Source: Pseudomonadota bacterium | GTDB lineage: Bacteria; Pseudomonadota; Gammaproteobacteria; Steroidobacterales; Steroidobacteraceae | Reading direction: 5' to 3' | DNA length: 48,800 nt | Assembly (NCBI GenBank): GCA_023391815.1 | Contig: JAEWAF010000030.1 | Coordinates: 1 to 48,800, forward strand | Part shown: positions 18,058 through 25,950 of the stretch, piece after piece | Numbering within the stretch: the stretch's first letter is position 1 | Layout: each line of letters begins with the position of its first letter | Position numbers and translations under genes: made by a program | Notes under the pieces: generated by a model | Told to the model about the DNA's origin: nothing | Database searches by the model: none | The model's input: only the letters and a program-made list of their open reading frames with translations

Positions 18058-19515
18058 ATGTTGCAGCTATTCGCGCTGATCGTTGTCGTGTGTCTCAGTT
18101 TCGGCGCTCCGCCGGCGTTCGGCGCCGGCAATCTCGACGCCGCGGCGCTGGCCGCCGCCGTTGAAAAAGGCCGCACCGATCAGCTCGACGTGCTCGCGCC
18201 CAAAGCTTTCGCCGCCGCCGTGCAGGCGAGCCAGAACGCCAGCAAGGAAGCTGAACGAGGCCGCGGCACTGAAAAAATTGCAGCTCGCGTGCAGGAAGGC
18301 GAAGCGGCGCTGGAGAAGGCGCGCACGGCCGCGGCGAACGCTCGGCAGTCGTTGGCGGGTGTCATCAAGACTCGTGAAGATGCATTGGTTGCCGAAGCGC
18401 CCAAGTACGCCGGCGAGGCCTGGACCAAAGCCAACGATCGGTTCGTGCAAGCCATGCGCGAAAACGAGAGCGGCGACCTGGCGAGCGCCCAAAAGCGGGC
18501 GGCCGAGGCCGAGGTCTTATTGCGCGATGTGGAGTTGATCGGCATCAAGGGCGGCATTCTCAACGAGGCGCGCAATCTGATCGCGCAGGCCGATGCCGCG
18601 AAGGTGGAGCGTTACGCGCCCCGCACGCTGCAATCGGCGAAACGTCATCTCACCGAGGCGGAGCAGGAGATTCAGCGCAATCGTTACGACGTGACTCAGC
18701 CTCGCAAGCTCGCCGCGCAGGCTCGCTACGACGCGCGACATGCGATGTATCTGGCTCAGCAGGTCCAGCGAGTGATGCAACAGGAGAAAGAGGATCAGTC
18801 CGGCGTCGAGGCGCTGATCCTGTCGTGGGAAGAGCCGCTCCAACGCATCGCCGACGACATGGAGCTGGACATTCGTTTCGACGAAGGTCACCAGGCGCCG
18901 ATGAAGGAGCTGGGCGAATACGCTCAGCAGCAGACGCAGGAAGTGCGTCGCTTGAAGCAGGAGCTGCAGGATCGCGAAGAGCAGATCGCGGCGCTGAATA
19001 ACCAGTTGAAGCGCGTCGAGTCGCGCCTGGGCGGCGAGTCGCAGGAGCGCATCGCGCTTCAGCGTCAGGTCGATGCTCAGGCGCAGCTACGGGCCAATAT
19101 CGCGGCTATCGAAGCTTCGTTCACGGCCGATGAGGCGCGGGTGTATCGACAGGGCGAAGATGTCGTGGTGTCATTGTTGGGGATCAATTTCCCGTCCGGC
19201 CGTAGCACCATCGACGGCAGCAGCGCGGCGCTGATGAAGAAGGTTCAACAGGCGCTGGCGCGGTTTCCGGATGCGAGCATCGTCGTCGAAGGTCACACCG
19301 ATGCCAACGGCAGTGACTCGGCGAATTTGATCCTGTCGCAGGATCGTGCGGACGCGGTCAAGCAGTATCTGGTGAGTCAGCTTGGCGCGAACGCGGAGAA
19401 AGTCAGCTCGATCGGTTATGGCGAGGCGCGCCCGGTCGCGACGAATGAGACGGCCGCGGGTCGTGCGCGCAATCGGCGCATCGACCTGGTGATTCACGTG
19501 CAGGGCAGCGGCTGA
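18058..19515 (+). CDS. OmpA-like protein with N-terminal coiled-coil (DUF4398-type) region
   Basis: 485 aa. A signal peptide (about 1-22, ending AFGA) is followed by an Ala/Lys/Glu-rich helical region with repeated AEVLL, AKRHLTEAEQEIQ segments that resembles DUF4398, then a long coiled coil (EVRRLKQELQDREEQIAALNNQLKRVE in outline). The last 120 residues form an OmpA C-terminal peptidoglycan-binding domain: FPSGRSTID, IVVEGHTDANGSDSANLILSQDRADAV and GYGEARPVATN with NRRIDLVI. It would span the periplasm from the outer membrane or periplasm to peptidoglycan. Proximity to proA (38 bp) permits cotranscription. Confidence 0.88.
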   Translation: MLQLFALIVVVCLSFGAPPAFGAGNLDAAALAAAVEKGRTDQLDVLAPKAFAAAVQASQNASKEAERGRGTEKIAARVQEGEAALEKARTAAANARQSLAGVIKTREDALVAEAPKYAGEAWTKANDRFVQAMRENESGDLASAQKRAAEAEVLLRDVELIGIKGGILNEARNLIAQADAAKVERYAPRTLQSAKRHLTEAEQEIQRNRYDVTQPRKLAAQARYDARHAMYLAQQVQRVMQQEKEDQSGVEALILSWEEPLQRIADDMELDIRFDEGHQAPMKELGEYAQQQTQEVRRLKQELQDREEQIAALNNQLKRVESRLGGESQERIALQRQVDAQAQLRANIAAIEASFTADEARVYRQGEDVVVSLLGINFPSGRSTIDGSSAALMKKVQQALARFPDASIVVEGHTDANGSDSANLILSQDRADAVKQYLVSQLGANAEKVSSIGYGEARPVATNETAAGRARNRRIDLVIHVQGSG

Positions 19516-19989
19516 TCAGTGATCGTGCGCATGAGGGGGCTCATGCGTATGGTCGTGGCCCGGAACGGCGCAGCGCTCGCAGTTCACCCAGCCTGAGTCG
19601 CCGTTGATGTAGTGCTCCTTCTTCCAGATGGGCACTCGGTGTTTCACTTCATCGATGATGTAACGGCACGCCGCGAAGGCTTCGGCGCGGTGCTTCGAGC
19701 TCACGCCGACCCAGACGGCGACGTCGCCGATCGCGAGTGAGCCGACCCGGTGAACGCAGGCGGCTTTGAGCACGCCGAACCGAGCGATGGCTTCGTTGAC
19801 GATGCGCTCGCCTTCCTTGTTCGCCAGCGCTTCGAAGGCTTCGTATTCCAGGCGGGTGACCGCTTGCCCTTCATTGTGATTTCTCACCCAGCCTTCGAAG
19901 GATGCATAGCCGCCAGCCGCATCGTCGGCGAGCTCGCGACGGTAATCGTCGAGGGTGAGCGGGGTGGTGCTGAAGGAAAAGGGTTTCAT
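19516..19989 (-). CDS. moaE: Molybdopterin synthase large subunit
   Basis: 157 aa. It contains the expected GGYASFEGWVRNHNEGQAVTRLEYEAF, HRVGSLAIGDVAVWVGVSSKHRAEAFAACRYIIDEVKHRVPIWKKEHY series with the conserved lysines of the active site. It combines with MoaD thiocarboxylate to insert sulfur into precursor Z (cPMP) and form molybdopterin. The C-terminus ends in a His-rich tail (HDHTHEPPHAHDH). The ATG at 19989 overlaps the stop of the mobA-moaD gene as ATGA, so the two subunits are translationally coupled. Confidence 0.93.
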   Translation of the reverse strand: MKPFSFSTTPLTLDDYRRELADDAAGGYASFEGWVRNHNEGQAVTRLEYEAFEALANKEGERIVNEAIARFGVLKAACVHRVGSLAIGDVAVWVGVSSKHRAEAFAACRYIIDEVKHRVPIWKKEHYINGDSGWVNCERCAVPGHDHTHEPPHAHDH

Positions 19990-20897
19990 CCGCCTGCCAC
20001 CGGGGGTATGAAGACGACCGTGTCGCCGTGACGCAGTGGCGTCTGCCAATCGCTGAATTCGGAGTTGAGGGCGACTTTCAGTTGATTTGGCGCCAATTGA
20101 AACGGATGGCGACGACGCAGTTCCTCGTAGAGCTCGGCGGGCGTTGCGGCCGTGGTGTCCAATGTTTCTTCGCTGCGGCCGGCCTGTTCGCGGAGGATGG
20201 CGTAGTACTGGACGCGGAGGGTGCGCGAGGTACTGCCGGCCTTCGCTCCTAACGCAGCAACATCAGACATTTGAACCTCGCCGTGCTGGCTCGGAGAAGA
20301 GGCCGGGCCGCCGAAGGCGGCGACGGCTGATCGGTATTCGTCGGAGGTGTTCACGTTATCGAGGGCGCGCGCATCGGGTAGATCGAGCAGCAACGCGTCG
20401 GCGTTGATCAGGAACTTGCGTGGGCACTGCTTCCCGGCGGCGACGTAAGCGAGCACGGGCTCGCGAGCGGCGGGTTCCCAGATCGCGCACAGGGGCTCGG
20501 GCAACCCGTCGTGGTTGCTCTTGAATGCCGTCGCGACCTTGCGTGGGTCGCGATGCTCGACCAAGTAACGCAGCGTCTGCTCATTCAAAAACGGCAGGTC
20601 GCACGCGACCACGAGCCAGGCCGCCTTGGGATGAGCATGCAGCGCCGCTGAAATCCCGGCGATCGGCCCGATTCCCGGCTGACGATCCACGATCTGCGGC
20701 AGGCCGGCTCGCGTCGGCTCCTCGCGCTGATCCGGCCGCACGGAAACAAACGTCGCCGCGCACACGTGCGACAACAAATGAAACGTCCAGGACAACTGCG
20801 ACTGGCCGTGATATTCGATCGCCGCCTTGTCCCGCTGCATGCGAGTGCTGGCGCCGCCGGCCAGCACCAGGCCGAACAAAGGTGCATCAGCCGACAT
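19986..20897 (-). CDS. MobA-MoaD fusion: molybdenum cofactor guanylyltransferase plus molybdopterin synthase small subunit
   Basis: 303 aa with no stop between two complete domains. Residues 1-190 are MobA-like: LVLAGGASTRMQRDKA (nucleotide-binding loop), VVACDLPFL (metal-binding Asp) and GLPEPLCAIW. Residues 222-303 are MoaD: TLRVQYYAILREQAGRSEE, then a ubiquitin-like fold ending in VAGG, whose terminal glycine becomes the thiocarboxylate. The start at 20897 has GGAGG eight bases upstream. At residue 210 an ATG (20270) is preceded by GAGG at 5 nt, so a free MoaD could also be made. The gene overlaps moaC by 11 bp and moaE by 4 bp. Confidence 0.9.
   Translation of the reverse strand: MSADAPLFGLVLAGGASTRMQRDKAAIEYHGQSQLSWTFHLLSHVCAATFVSVRPDQREEPTRAGLPQIVDRQPGIGPIAGISAALHAHPKAAWLVVACDLPFLNEQTLRYLVEHRDPRKVATAFKSNHDGLPEPLCAIWEPAAREPVLAYVAAGKQCPRKFLINADALLLDLPDARALDNVNTSDEYRSAVAAFGGPASSPSQHGEVQMSDVAALGAKAGSTSRTLRVQYYAILREQAGRSEETLDTTAATPAELYEELRRRHPFQLAPNQLKVALNSEFSDWQTPLRHGDTVVFIPPVAGG
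20265..20280 (-). promoter_or_regulatory. Possible internal ribosome binding site for the MoaD part of the fusion
   Basis: On the minus strand GAGG is followed after five bases by an ATG (20268-20270) that lies exactly in the linker before the MoaD domain and is in frame with it. This looks like a former moaD start that was retained after fusion to mobA, and it could still give separate MoaD. Sequence alone cannot show whether it is used. Confidence 0.45.
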
Positions 20898-21354
20898 CGC
20901 TCTTGCCTCCACGCTTCTCGATCAGCCGCGTCTCCGCGATCACGATGTCGTGCGACAGCGCCTTGCACATGTCGTAAATCGTGAGCGCCGCGACGCTCGC
21001 GCCAGTCAGCGCCTCCATCTCGACACCGGTCTTGTGATGGACCGACACGGTACAGCGAACGATCGCATCGTCACCGTCCATCTCGATCGCCACAGTGCAC
21101 TTCTCGATACCGAGCGGATGACAGAACGGAATCAAATCGTGCGTCCGCTTCGCCGCCATCGTGCCCGCGATGATCGCCGTCTGAAACACCGGCCCCTTCG
21201 GCGTATTGAACTGCTGTGAGCGCAGCGCTTCAGCGACATCCGCTGGAAAGCGCACGCGCGTTTGCGCCGTGGCCGTGCGCTTGGTCACGGCTTTATCGCT
21301 CACGTCGACCATGGTCGGTCGCGAGCCTGCGTCGATATGAGTGAAGGTCGCCAT
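20887..21354 (-). CDS. moaC: Cyclic pyranopterin monophosphate synthase
   Basis: 155 aa. The conserved stretch GTMAAKRTHDLIPFCHPLGIEK (about 64-85), then VHHKTGVEMEALTGASVAALTIYDMCKAL with its active-site KTGVEMEAL, and the terminal KRGGKS identify MoaC. It acts with MoaA to turn GTP into cPMP. The ATG at 21354 is preferred; a GTG 12 bases upstream overlaps moaA by 8 bp and is the alternative. It is the third gene of the moe/moa operon. Confidence 0.95.
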   Translation of the reverse strand: MATFTHIDAGSRPTMVDVSDKAVTKRTATAQTRVRFPADVAEALRSQQFNTPKGPVFQTAIIAGTMAAKRTHDLIPFCHPLGIEKCTVAIEMDGDDAIVRCTVSVHHKTGVEMEALTGASVAALTIYDMCKALSHDIVIAETRLIEKRGGKSDVG

Positions 21355-21358
21355 CCGA

Positions 21359-22408
21359 TCAGCCACCGATGTAATACATCTCGATCTTGCGCAACGGCTG
21401 CTCGCCGTTCTTGAGCGAGGAGCGGATCTCGCTGTAACGATCGCCGCGCTTCAGCCAGGTGTTCGAAATCAACTCGCTCAGCTCCGCATCGGACGCTCCT
21501 TCGCGCATGGGCGCGCGCAGGTCGAGACCGGAGCGGGCAAACAAACAAGTGTAGAACACGCCTTCGGAGGACAACCGCGCTCGCGTGCAATCGCCGCAGA
21601 ACGGGTTGGTGATCGAGGAAATGAACCCGACCTCGCCGAGGCCGTCATCGAACGCATACCGTTCGGCGACTTCGCCGCGATAGTTCGGATCGACCGGATG
21701 CAACGGCCAGCGCTGACCGATGCGCTCTACCAGCTCGCGCGAGGGCACGACCCGATCCAGGCTCCAGTGATTTCGATTGCCCACGTCCATATATTCGATG
21801 AAGCGAACGATCACACCGGTGCCGCGAAAGCGTTCGATCAAATCGAGCGCCGTGTGATCGTTCAATCCGCGCTCGATCACCGAATTGATCTTGATCGGCG
21901 CGAGCCCCGCTTCCTGCGCGGCGCGGATGCCGTCGAGCACTCGATCCAGCTCGCCCATGCCGCCGCTCATCTGCTTGAAGATCGCGGGATCGGTGGTGTC
22001 GAGACTGACGGTGATCCGATGCAGGCCGTTGGCTTTCAACTCGACCGCGTGCTGAGCGAGCAAGACGCCGTTGGTCGTCAACGCGACATCCTGCACGCCT
22101 TCGATGGCGGTGAGATCGCCGATCAGATCGGCGAGATTCGAGCGCAGCAGCGGCTCGCCGCCGGTCAGGCGGACTTTCTTTACGCCCATGTCGACGAACA
22201 AGCGGGTCAGTCGCGTGATTTCTTCGAACGACAGCCGCTCGTTCGATTTCAGGAAACGATAGTTCTCATGAAACGTTTCCTTCGGCATGCAATACGGGCA
22301 GCGGAAATTGCAGCGATCCATCACCGAGATCCGCAAGTCGTGCAGCGGCCGGCCCAGCAGGTCGTGCGGGCGGTGCTTCACGGGCAGGTCTGTGACGGTG
22401 GATGGCAT
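21359..22408 (-). CDS. moaA: GTP 3',8-cyclase (radical SAM)
   Basis: 349 aa. The N-terminal radical SAM cluster motif CNFRCPYCMP supplies CX3CX2C, followed by RLTGGEPLLRSNL and TVSLDTTDP. The C-terminal second 4Fe-4S site is visible as NPFCGDCTRARLSSEGVFYTCLF, and the end is the functional double glycine YYIGG. The enzyme converts GTP to 3',8-cyclo-GTP, the first step of molybdopterin synthesis. It begins 4 bp after the end of moeA. Confidence 0.96.
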   Translation of the reverse strand: MPSTVTDLPVKHRPHDLLGRPLHDLRISVMDRCNFRCPYCMPKETFHENYRFLKSNERLSFEEITRLTRLFVDMGVKKVRLTGGEPLLRSNLADLIGDLTAIEGVQDVALTTNGVLLAQHAVELKANGLHRITVSLDTTDPAIFKQMSGGMGELDRVLDGIRAAQEAGLAPIKINSVIERGLNDHTALDLIERFRGTGVIVRFIEYMDVGNRNHWSLDRVVPSRELVERIGQRWPLHPVDPNYRGEVAERYAFDDGLGEVGFISSITNPFCGDCTRARLSSEGVFYTCLFARSGLDLRAPMREGASDAELSELISNTWLKRGDRYSEIRSSLKNGEQPLRKIEMYYIGG

Positions 22409-22412
22409 TCGG

Positions 22413-23624
22413 CTACCAGCGATAAAGAGGCAAGGACGCGTCTTCCATAACGACTCGCGGACCCGGTGGCAATTCCACGAAGCCTGCGGTGCCGACCAAT
22501 GACGTGAAATCGCCGGAACCCCGCGTCGGATGCGGCAAAGCGCATTGCCCCGCGACCGTTTGTGTGAGCTCCACGGGCAAAAAAACCGCGAGCGACGGCT
22601 TCACTTCGTAGCTTTGGGCAAGTGAGATGGTTTCAACCGGCGTCGCCGTGGCGCCCTGCGCCGCCTGCAATCCAGGGAGCACATACCTCGTCAGGCAAAC
22701 CAGCGTGGACACTGGATTGCCGGGCAATGCGTACACCGTCTGTCCGTCGCGACCTACGCCGAACCATAGCGGCTTGCCGGGGCGCTGCGCGACCTTGTGG
22801 AAGATCATCCGCACGCCCAGTTCCTGCAACACCTGCGGAACGTAATCGAACCGGCCCATCGAGACGCCGCCGCTCAGAATCATCACGTCATTGGATGCGA
22901 GCAGTGCGCCCAGACGTTCGCGCAACTTCGGCAGGTCGTCGGGCACATGATCGTGTGAAAGCGCCGAGTATCCATGCCGTTGCAACGAGGCGAGCACGGC
23001 GTACACGTTGGAACGTGAGATCTGCCAATCCTGCAACGGCTGGCCGGGTTCGACGAGCTCATTGCCGGTCGAGACGACAACGATGCGAGGAGATCGGGCG
23101 ACCAGTGCATGCGTTTGCCCGTTCGAGGCGATCACCGCCACTTCGGCGGGACCGAGCTGGCAGCCCGAAGCTAACAACAGATCGCCACGACGCGAGTCGA
23201 TGCCGCGGTTGTGGATGTTGAGATTGCGCACTGGAGCGGGAGCGTCATCGCGCAGTTGAGCGACGCCCTCGCTCACTTCGATGTTCTCCACCGGAACGAC
23301 GCAATCGCAGCCGATCGGCAGCATCGCGCCAGTCATCACTTCGATGCAGTCGTCGGGTTCGCGCAAAGTCAGCGGCGCGGCGCCGGCGGCTTGAGTGCCA
23401 GCGATACGGAAACTACTGCGACCGCCCTGCCAGGTCGCGAACGAGAAGGCGATGCCGTCCATCGTGACGCGATCGAACGGCGGCTGATCGCGCGTCGACG
23501 TGATCGACTCGCGCAGGATCGCGCCCGACATTTCGGTCAGGGGCAACTGCACGGCCGGCAGCAGCGTCGCATGCTGACGAATCGCGGCTTCGGCTTCGGC
23601 GGGTGACAGGAGTCGGCTGGACAC
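22413..23624 (-). CDS. moeA: Molybdopterin molybdotransferase
   Basis: 403 aa, normal length. Motifs: DQPPFDRVTMDGIAF (about 46-60), MTGAMLPIGCDCVVPVEN, the central domain beginning RIVVVSTGNELV, then ILSGGVSMGRFDYV and KPLWFGV...YALPGNPVSTLVCL, which make the MPT-AMP and molybdate site. It inserts molybdate into molybdopterin. The start codon at 23624 is GTG. It is the first gene of the minus-strand moeA-moaA-moaC-mobA/moaD-moaE operon. A hairpin lies about 20 nt upstream. Confidence 0.94.
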   Translation of the reverse strand: MSSRLLSPAEAEAAIRQHATLLPAVQLPLTEMSGAILRESITSTRDQPPFDRVTMDGIAFSFATWQGGRSSFRIAGTQAAGAAPLTLREPDDCIEVMTGAMLPIGCDCVVPVENIEVSEGVAQLRDDAPAPVRNLNIHNRGIDSRRGDLLLASGCQLGPAEVAVIASNGQTHALVARSPRIVVVSTGNELVEPGQPLQDWQISRSNVYAVLASLQRHGYSALSHDHVPDDLPKLRERLGALLASNDVMILSGGVSMGRFDYVPQVLQELGVRMIFHKVAQRPGKPLWFGVGRDGQTVYALPGNPVSTLVCLTRYVLPGLQAAQGATATPVETISLAQSYEVKPSLAVFLPVELTQTVAGQCALPHPTRGSGDFTSLVGTAGFVELPPGPRVVMEDASLPLYRW

Positions 23625-23643
23625 CGGGAAAGTGTGTCACGAG

Positions 23644-23669
23644 CCACCGGGGCGCGCTATATCCGGTGG
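23644..23669 (-). promoter_or_regulatory. Small inverted repeat just upstream of moeA
   Basis: CCACCGG (23644-23650) and CCGGTGG (23663-23669) are perfect 7-bp inverted arms separated by 12 bases, ending about 20 bp before the moeA start. It could be an operator or a 5' UTR hairpin controlling the operon. A CGCTATAT sequence in its loop resembles one half of an enterobacterial ModE site, but the second half is missing. Confidence 0.3.
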
Positions 23670-24122
23670 GAAATGGCGCACGATTGGGCAAGATCGAGGC
23701 AGTCGCAGGTTAGGACCGATCGCACGACCGGCGGGGCAGGAGCCCCGATCCGGAGTGATCGCAATAGCAAAGACACGCGAAGCGGACACCGGGTCCATGG
23801 ATCCACATCCGCGCGTAAGCAGGGAAACTGGTCCGTAGCCTCCCCATGGAGCGGCTGATACGCTCCATTCCCTGGCCGTTGGCCTGCCTCGCCGATGGCA
23901 CATCAATCCAGCGGCGCCACAGGCGCCCGGCTCGTCGAAATCGATCAGGCGTCCTGCCCGGGATGTGCTGGGTGAGCGCGGATGTCTTTTCGAGGCGACT
24001 CAACGTCGCCTTGAACCGCGCGAACGCCGGTACACGGATGTACCGGCTGGGCAAGGATCCGAGGACGGCTGCCTGAGATGTCCTTGTCCAGGCAGTCCAC
24101 TCGCCCTCAGATGAAACCTGTC
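23670..24122. other. Intergenic region without a recognised gene
   Basis: About 450 bp between moeA and the small secreted protein gene. Only short arginine-rich frames are open, none with a good ribosome site or recognisable sequence. It presumably holds the promoter of the molybdenum operon (minus strand) and the end of the downstream gene; I see no tRNA, repeat or clear terminator. Confidence 0.5.
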
Positions 24123-24473
24123 TTAGCCGCGGGCCTTGAACACACGCACCTGCTCGTTGAACAGCTTGGCCTTGGCCTGCAGCTCGTCGATGGCGGCGTT
24201 GTGCTTCTTGGTCTGCATGGTCTTCAGCTGCATCAGCTGAGCCGTGCCGGCGGCCTTGCTCTTGGTCTCTTCTTCCAGGCAGGCGCCGAACGCGTTCACT
24301 TCGTCGTTATAGGCTTTGAAAGCCTGCATGGCCGCGACCATTTCCGCTTCGGAAGCGGTCTTGCCGTCGGGAATGGAAGCCGGGGCCTTCGGGAAGGCGC
24401 ATTCGGCCTGGGCGGTAGCCACGCCAAAGGCGAGGGCAAAGGCAGCGCCGATGGTGAGCAACTTGCGATTCAT
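24123..24473 (-). CDS. Small secreted helical protein, paralog of the next gene
   Basis: 116 aa. A signal peptide (MNRKLLTIGAAFALAFGVATAQA) is followed by ECAFPKAPASIPDGKTASEAEMV and a helical region (YNDEVNAFGACLEEETKSK, KKHNAAIDELQAKAKLFNEQVRVFKAR). The two mature cysteines suggest one disulfide. GGAG six bases before the ATG at 24473 fixes the start. The sequence and layout are matched by the neighbouring protein at 24756-25127. Function unknown; periplasmic location is likely. Confidence 0.8.
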   Translation of the reverse strand: MNRKLLTIGAAFALAFGVATAQAECAFPKAPASIPDGKTASEAEMVAAMQAFKAYNDEVNAFGACLEEETKSKAAGTAQLMQLKTMQTKKHNAAIDELQAKAKLFNEQVRVFKARG

Positions 24474-24755
24474 TTCTATCTCCAGCTGATCCGTGAGCAT
24501 GAGCCGATGTAACGGCGGACACAGCGGGCATCGGCGCTGGGGACGTGCGCTTGAGGGTCGATGCGTCAGTACCTCGTACAACTGCGACGGCGGTCGCACT
24601 GATCCGAGGGGTTTGATTGAAAACGTGAAATGGGTCGCCGGGCGGCGAGCGGGGCCGGCTCGTGCAAAGCCCCAATGCGGCGATCGGGGGTTAACGGTGG
24701 GCAGTTCGCGAGGGCACGGCGCTTTCACATAAAGCGCCGTGCCCGGATCACGAAA

Positions 24756-25127
24756 TCAGCTCTTCTTTTCGCGCGCCTTGAACACTTTCACCTGCTCGTT
24801 GAAGCGCGCGGCGGTCGATTCCAGCTCCTCGACGGCGGCGTTGTGACGCTTGGTGTGAATGGCCTTGATCTGCTCGACCTGATCGGCCGGCGCGTCGGGG
24901 CCGGCAGCCTCGATGCGAGTGTTCATTTCGGATTCCAGGCAGTTCAAATAGGTCGTGACCTGGGCGTTGTATTCCTTGATCGCCTTCATGCCGACGACCA
25001 TTTGGTCCTGGGTCGCGGTGGCGCCGTCGGGCAGGCCGGTCGGGGCCTTGGGATACGAGCACTCGGCGCTGGCAGCGCCGGCCACGAGGCTGGCCAGCAG
25101 CGCTACGGTGATGATGGTTTTGTTCAT
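24756..25127 (-). CDS. Small secreted helical protein, paralog of the preceding gene
   Basis: 123 aa. Signal peptide to about residue 21 (ending GAASA), then ECSYPKAPTGLPDGATATQDQMVVGM and the conserved tail TKRHNAAVEELESTAARFNEQVKVFKARE. It matches the 24123-24473 protein over its whole mature length, including both cysteines, so the pair arose by tandem duplication. About 280 bp separate them, making independent promoters possible. No function known. Confidence 0.82.
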   Translation of the reverse strand: MNKTIITVALLASLVAGAASAECSYPKAPTGLPDGATATQDQMVVGMKAIKEYNAQVTTYLNCLESEMNTRIEAAGPDAPADQVEQIKAIHTKRHNAAVEELESTAARFNEQVKVFKAREKKS

Positions 25128-25252
25128 GACGATCCTCTAGCGGTTCCGAGTCAGCGTCGAATCTGACTGACGGCGGCCATCTTACGGCGCGCGCGCGCCG
25201 CTTGGCTATGCTCAAAACGTCGACGGCGCTTCGGCCCACTTATACTGTCGCG

Positions 25253-25942
25253 ATGATGCTCACCGCCGCCGAGGTGGACGCCGTCCGCCTGAGCCTGTCG
25301 ATCGCCCTGCGCAGCGTGCTTTTCAGCCTGCCGCTGGCGATCCTCGTGGCGTGGCTGCTGACGCGGCGAAAGTTGCGGGGCCGATTGCTGCTCGATGCAT
25401 TCGTGCATTTGCCGTTGGTGCTGCCGCCCGTCGTGGTCGGCTACGTGCTGTTGCTGTTGTTTGGAATGCGCGGACCCATCGGCGGCTGGCTATACGCGCA
25501 CTTCGGCATCCAGCTCGTTTTCACCAGCGCGGGTGCGGCGCTCGCCACCGCGGTCATGAGTTTTCCGTTGATGGTGCGAGCCATTCGCATCTCATTGGAA
25601 GGCGTCGATGTGGGCTTGGAAGATGCGGCGCGCACCCTCGGCGCGGGCGCGTGGGATCGCTTCTTCACGGTGACGTTACCGCTGATGTTGCCCGGCATTC
25701 TGGCGGGCGCGGTCACTGCGTTTTCGGCGGGGCTCGGAGAGTTCGGCGCCGTCATCACCTTCGTTTCAAACATTCCCGGCGAGACGCGCACGTTACCGCT
25801 GGCGCTCTACACCGCATTGCAGACGCCCGGAGGCGATGCCATCGCGGCGCGTCTGGCGATCGTTTCGTTCACGCTCGGGTTGCTTGGATTGATCGCGGCT
25901 GAATTCATCGCTCGGCGTGTGCGCCGGATGTTGGGAAGGTAG
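25253..25942 (+). CDS. modB: Molybdate ABC transporter permease
   Basis: 229 aa, five or six membrane helices. The permease loop that contacts the ATPase is clear: EDAARTLGAGAWDRFFTVTLPLMLPGILAGAVTAFSAGLGEFGA, with the EAA-type Gly. The end of the protein (LAIVSFTLGLLGLIAAEFIARR) is the last helix. The ATG pair at 25253/25256 is preceded by TATACTGTCGCG, suggesting a very short or absent leader. It forms with ModC the molybdate uptake system across the inner membrane. Starts an operon with modC 8 bp downstream; the periplasmic partner modA is on the other strand. Confidence 0.92.
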   Translation: MMLTAAEVDAVRLSLSIALRSVLFSLPLAILVAWLLTRRKLRGRLLLDAFVHLPLVLPPVVVGYVLLLLFGMRGPIGGWLYAHFGIQLVFTSAGAALATAVMSFPLMVRAIRISLEGVDVGLEDAARTLGAGAWDRFFTVTLPLMLPGILAGAVTAFSAGLGEFGAVITFVSNIPGETRTLPLALYTALQTPGGDAIAARLAIVSFTLGLLGLIAAEFIARRVRRMLGR

Positions 25943-25950
25943 CGCGCCGC

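Noticed and set aside
23644..23669. Moco riboswitch or complete ModE site upstream of moeA
   Set aside because: Only a small hairpin and one possible ModE half-site are present; no matching second half and no recognisable riboswitch core.
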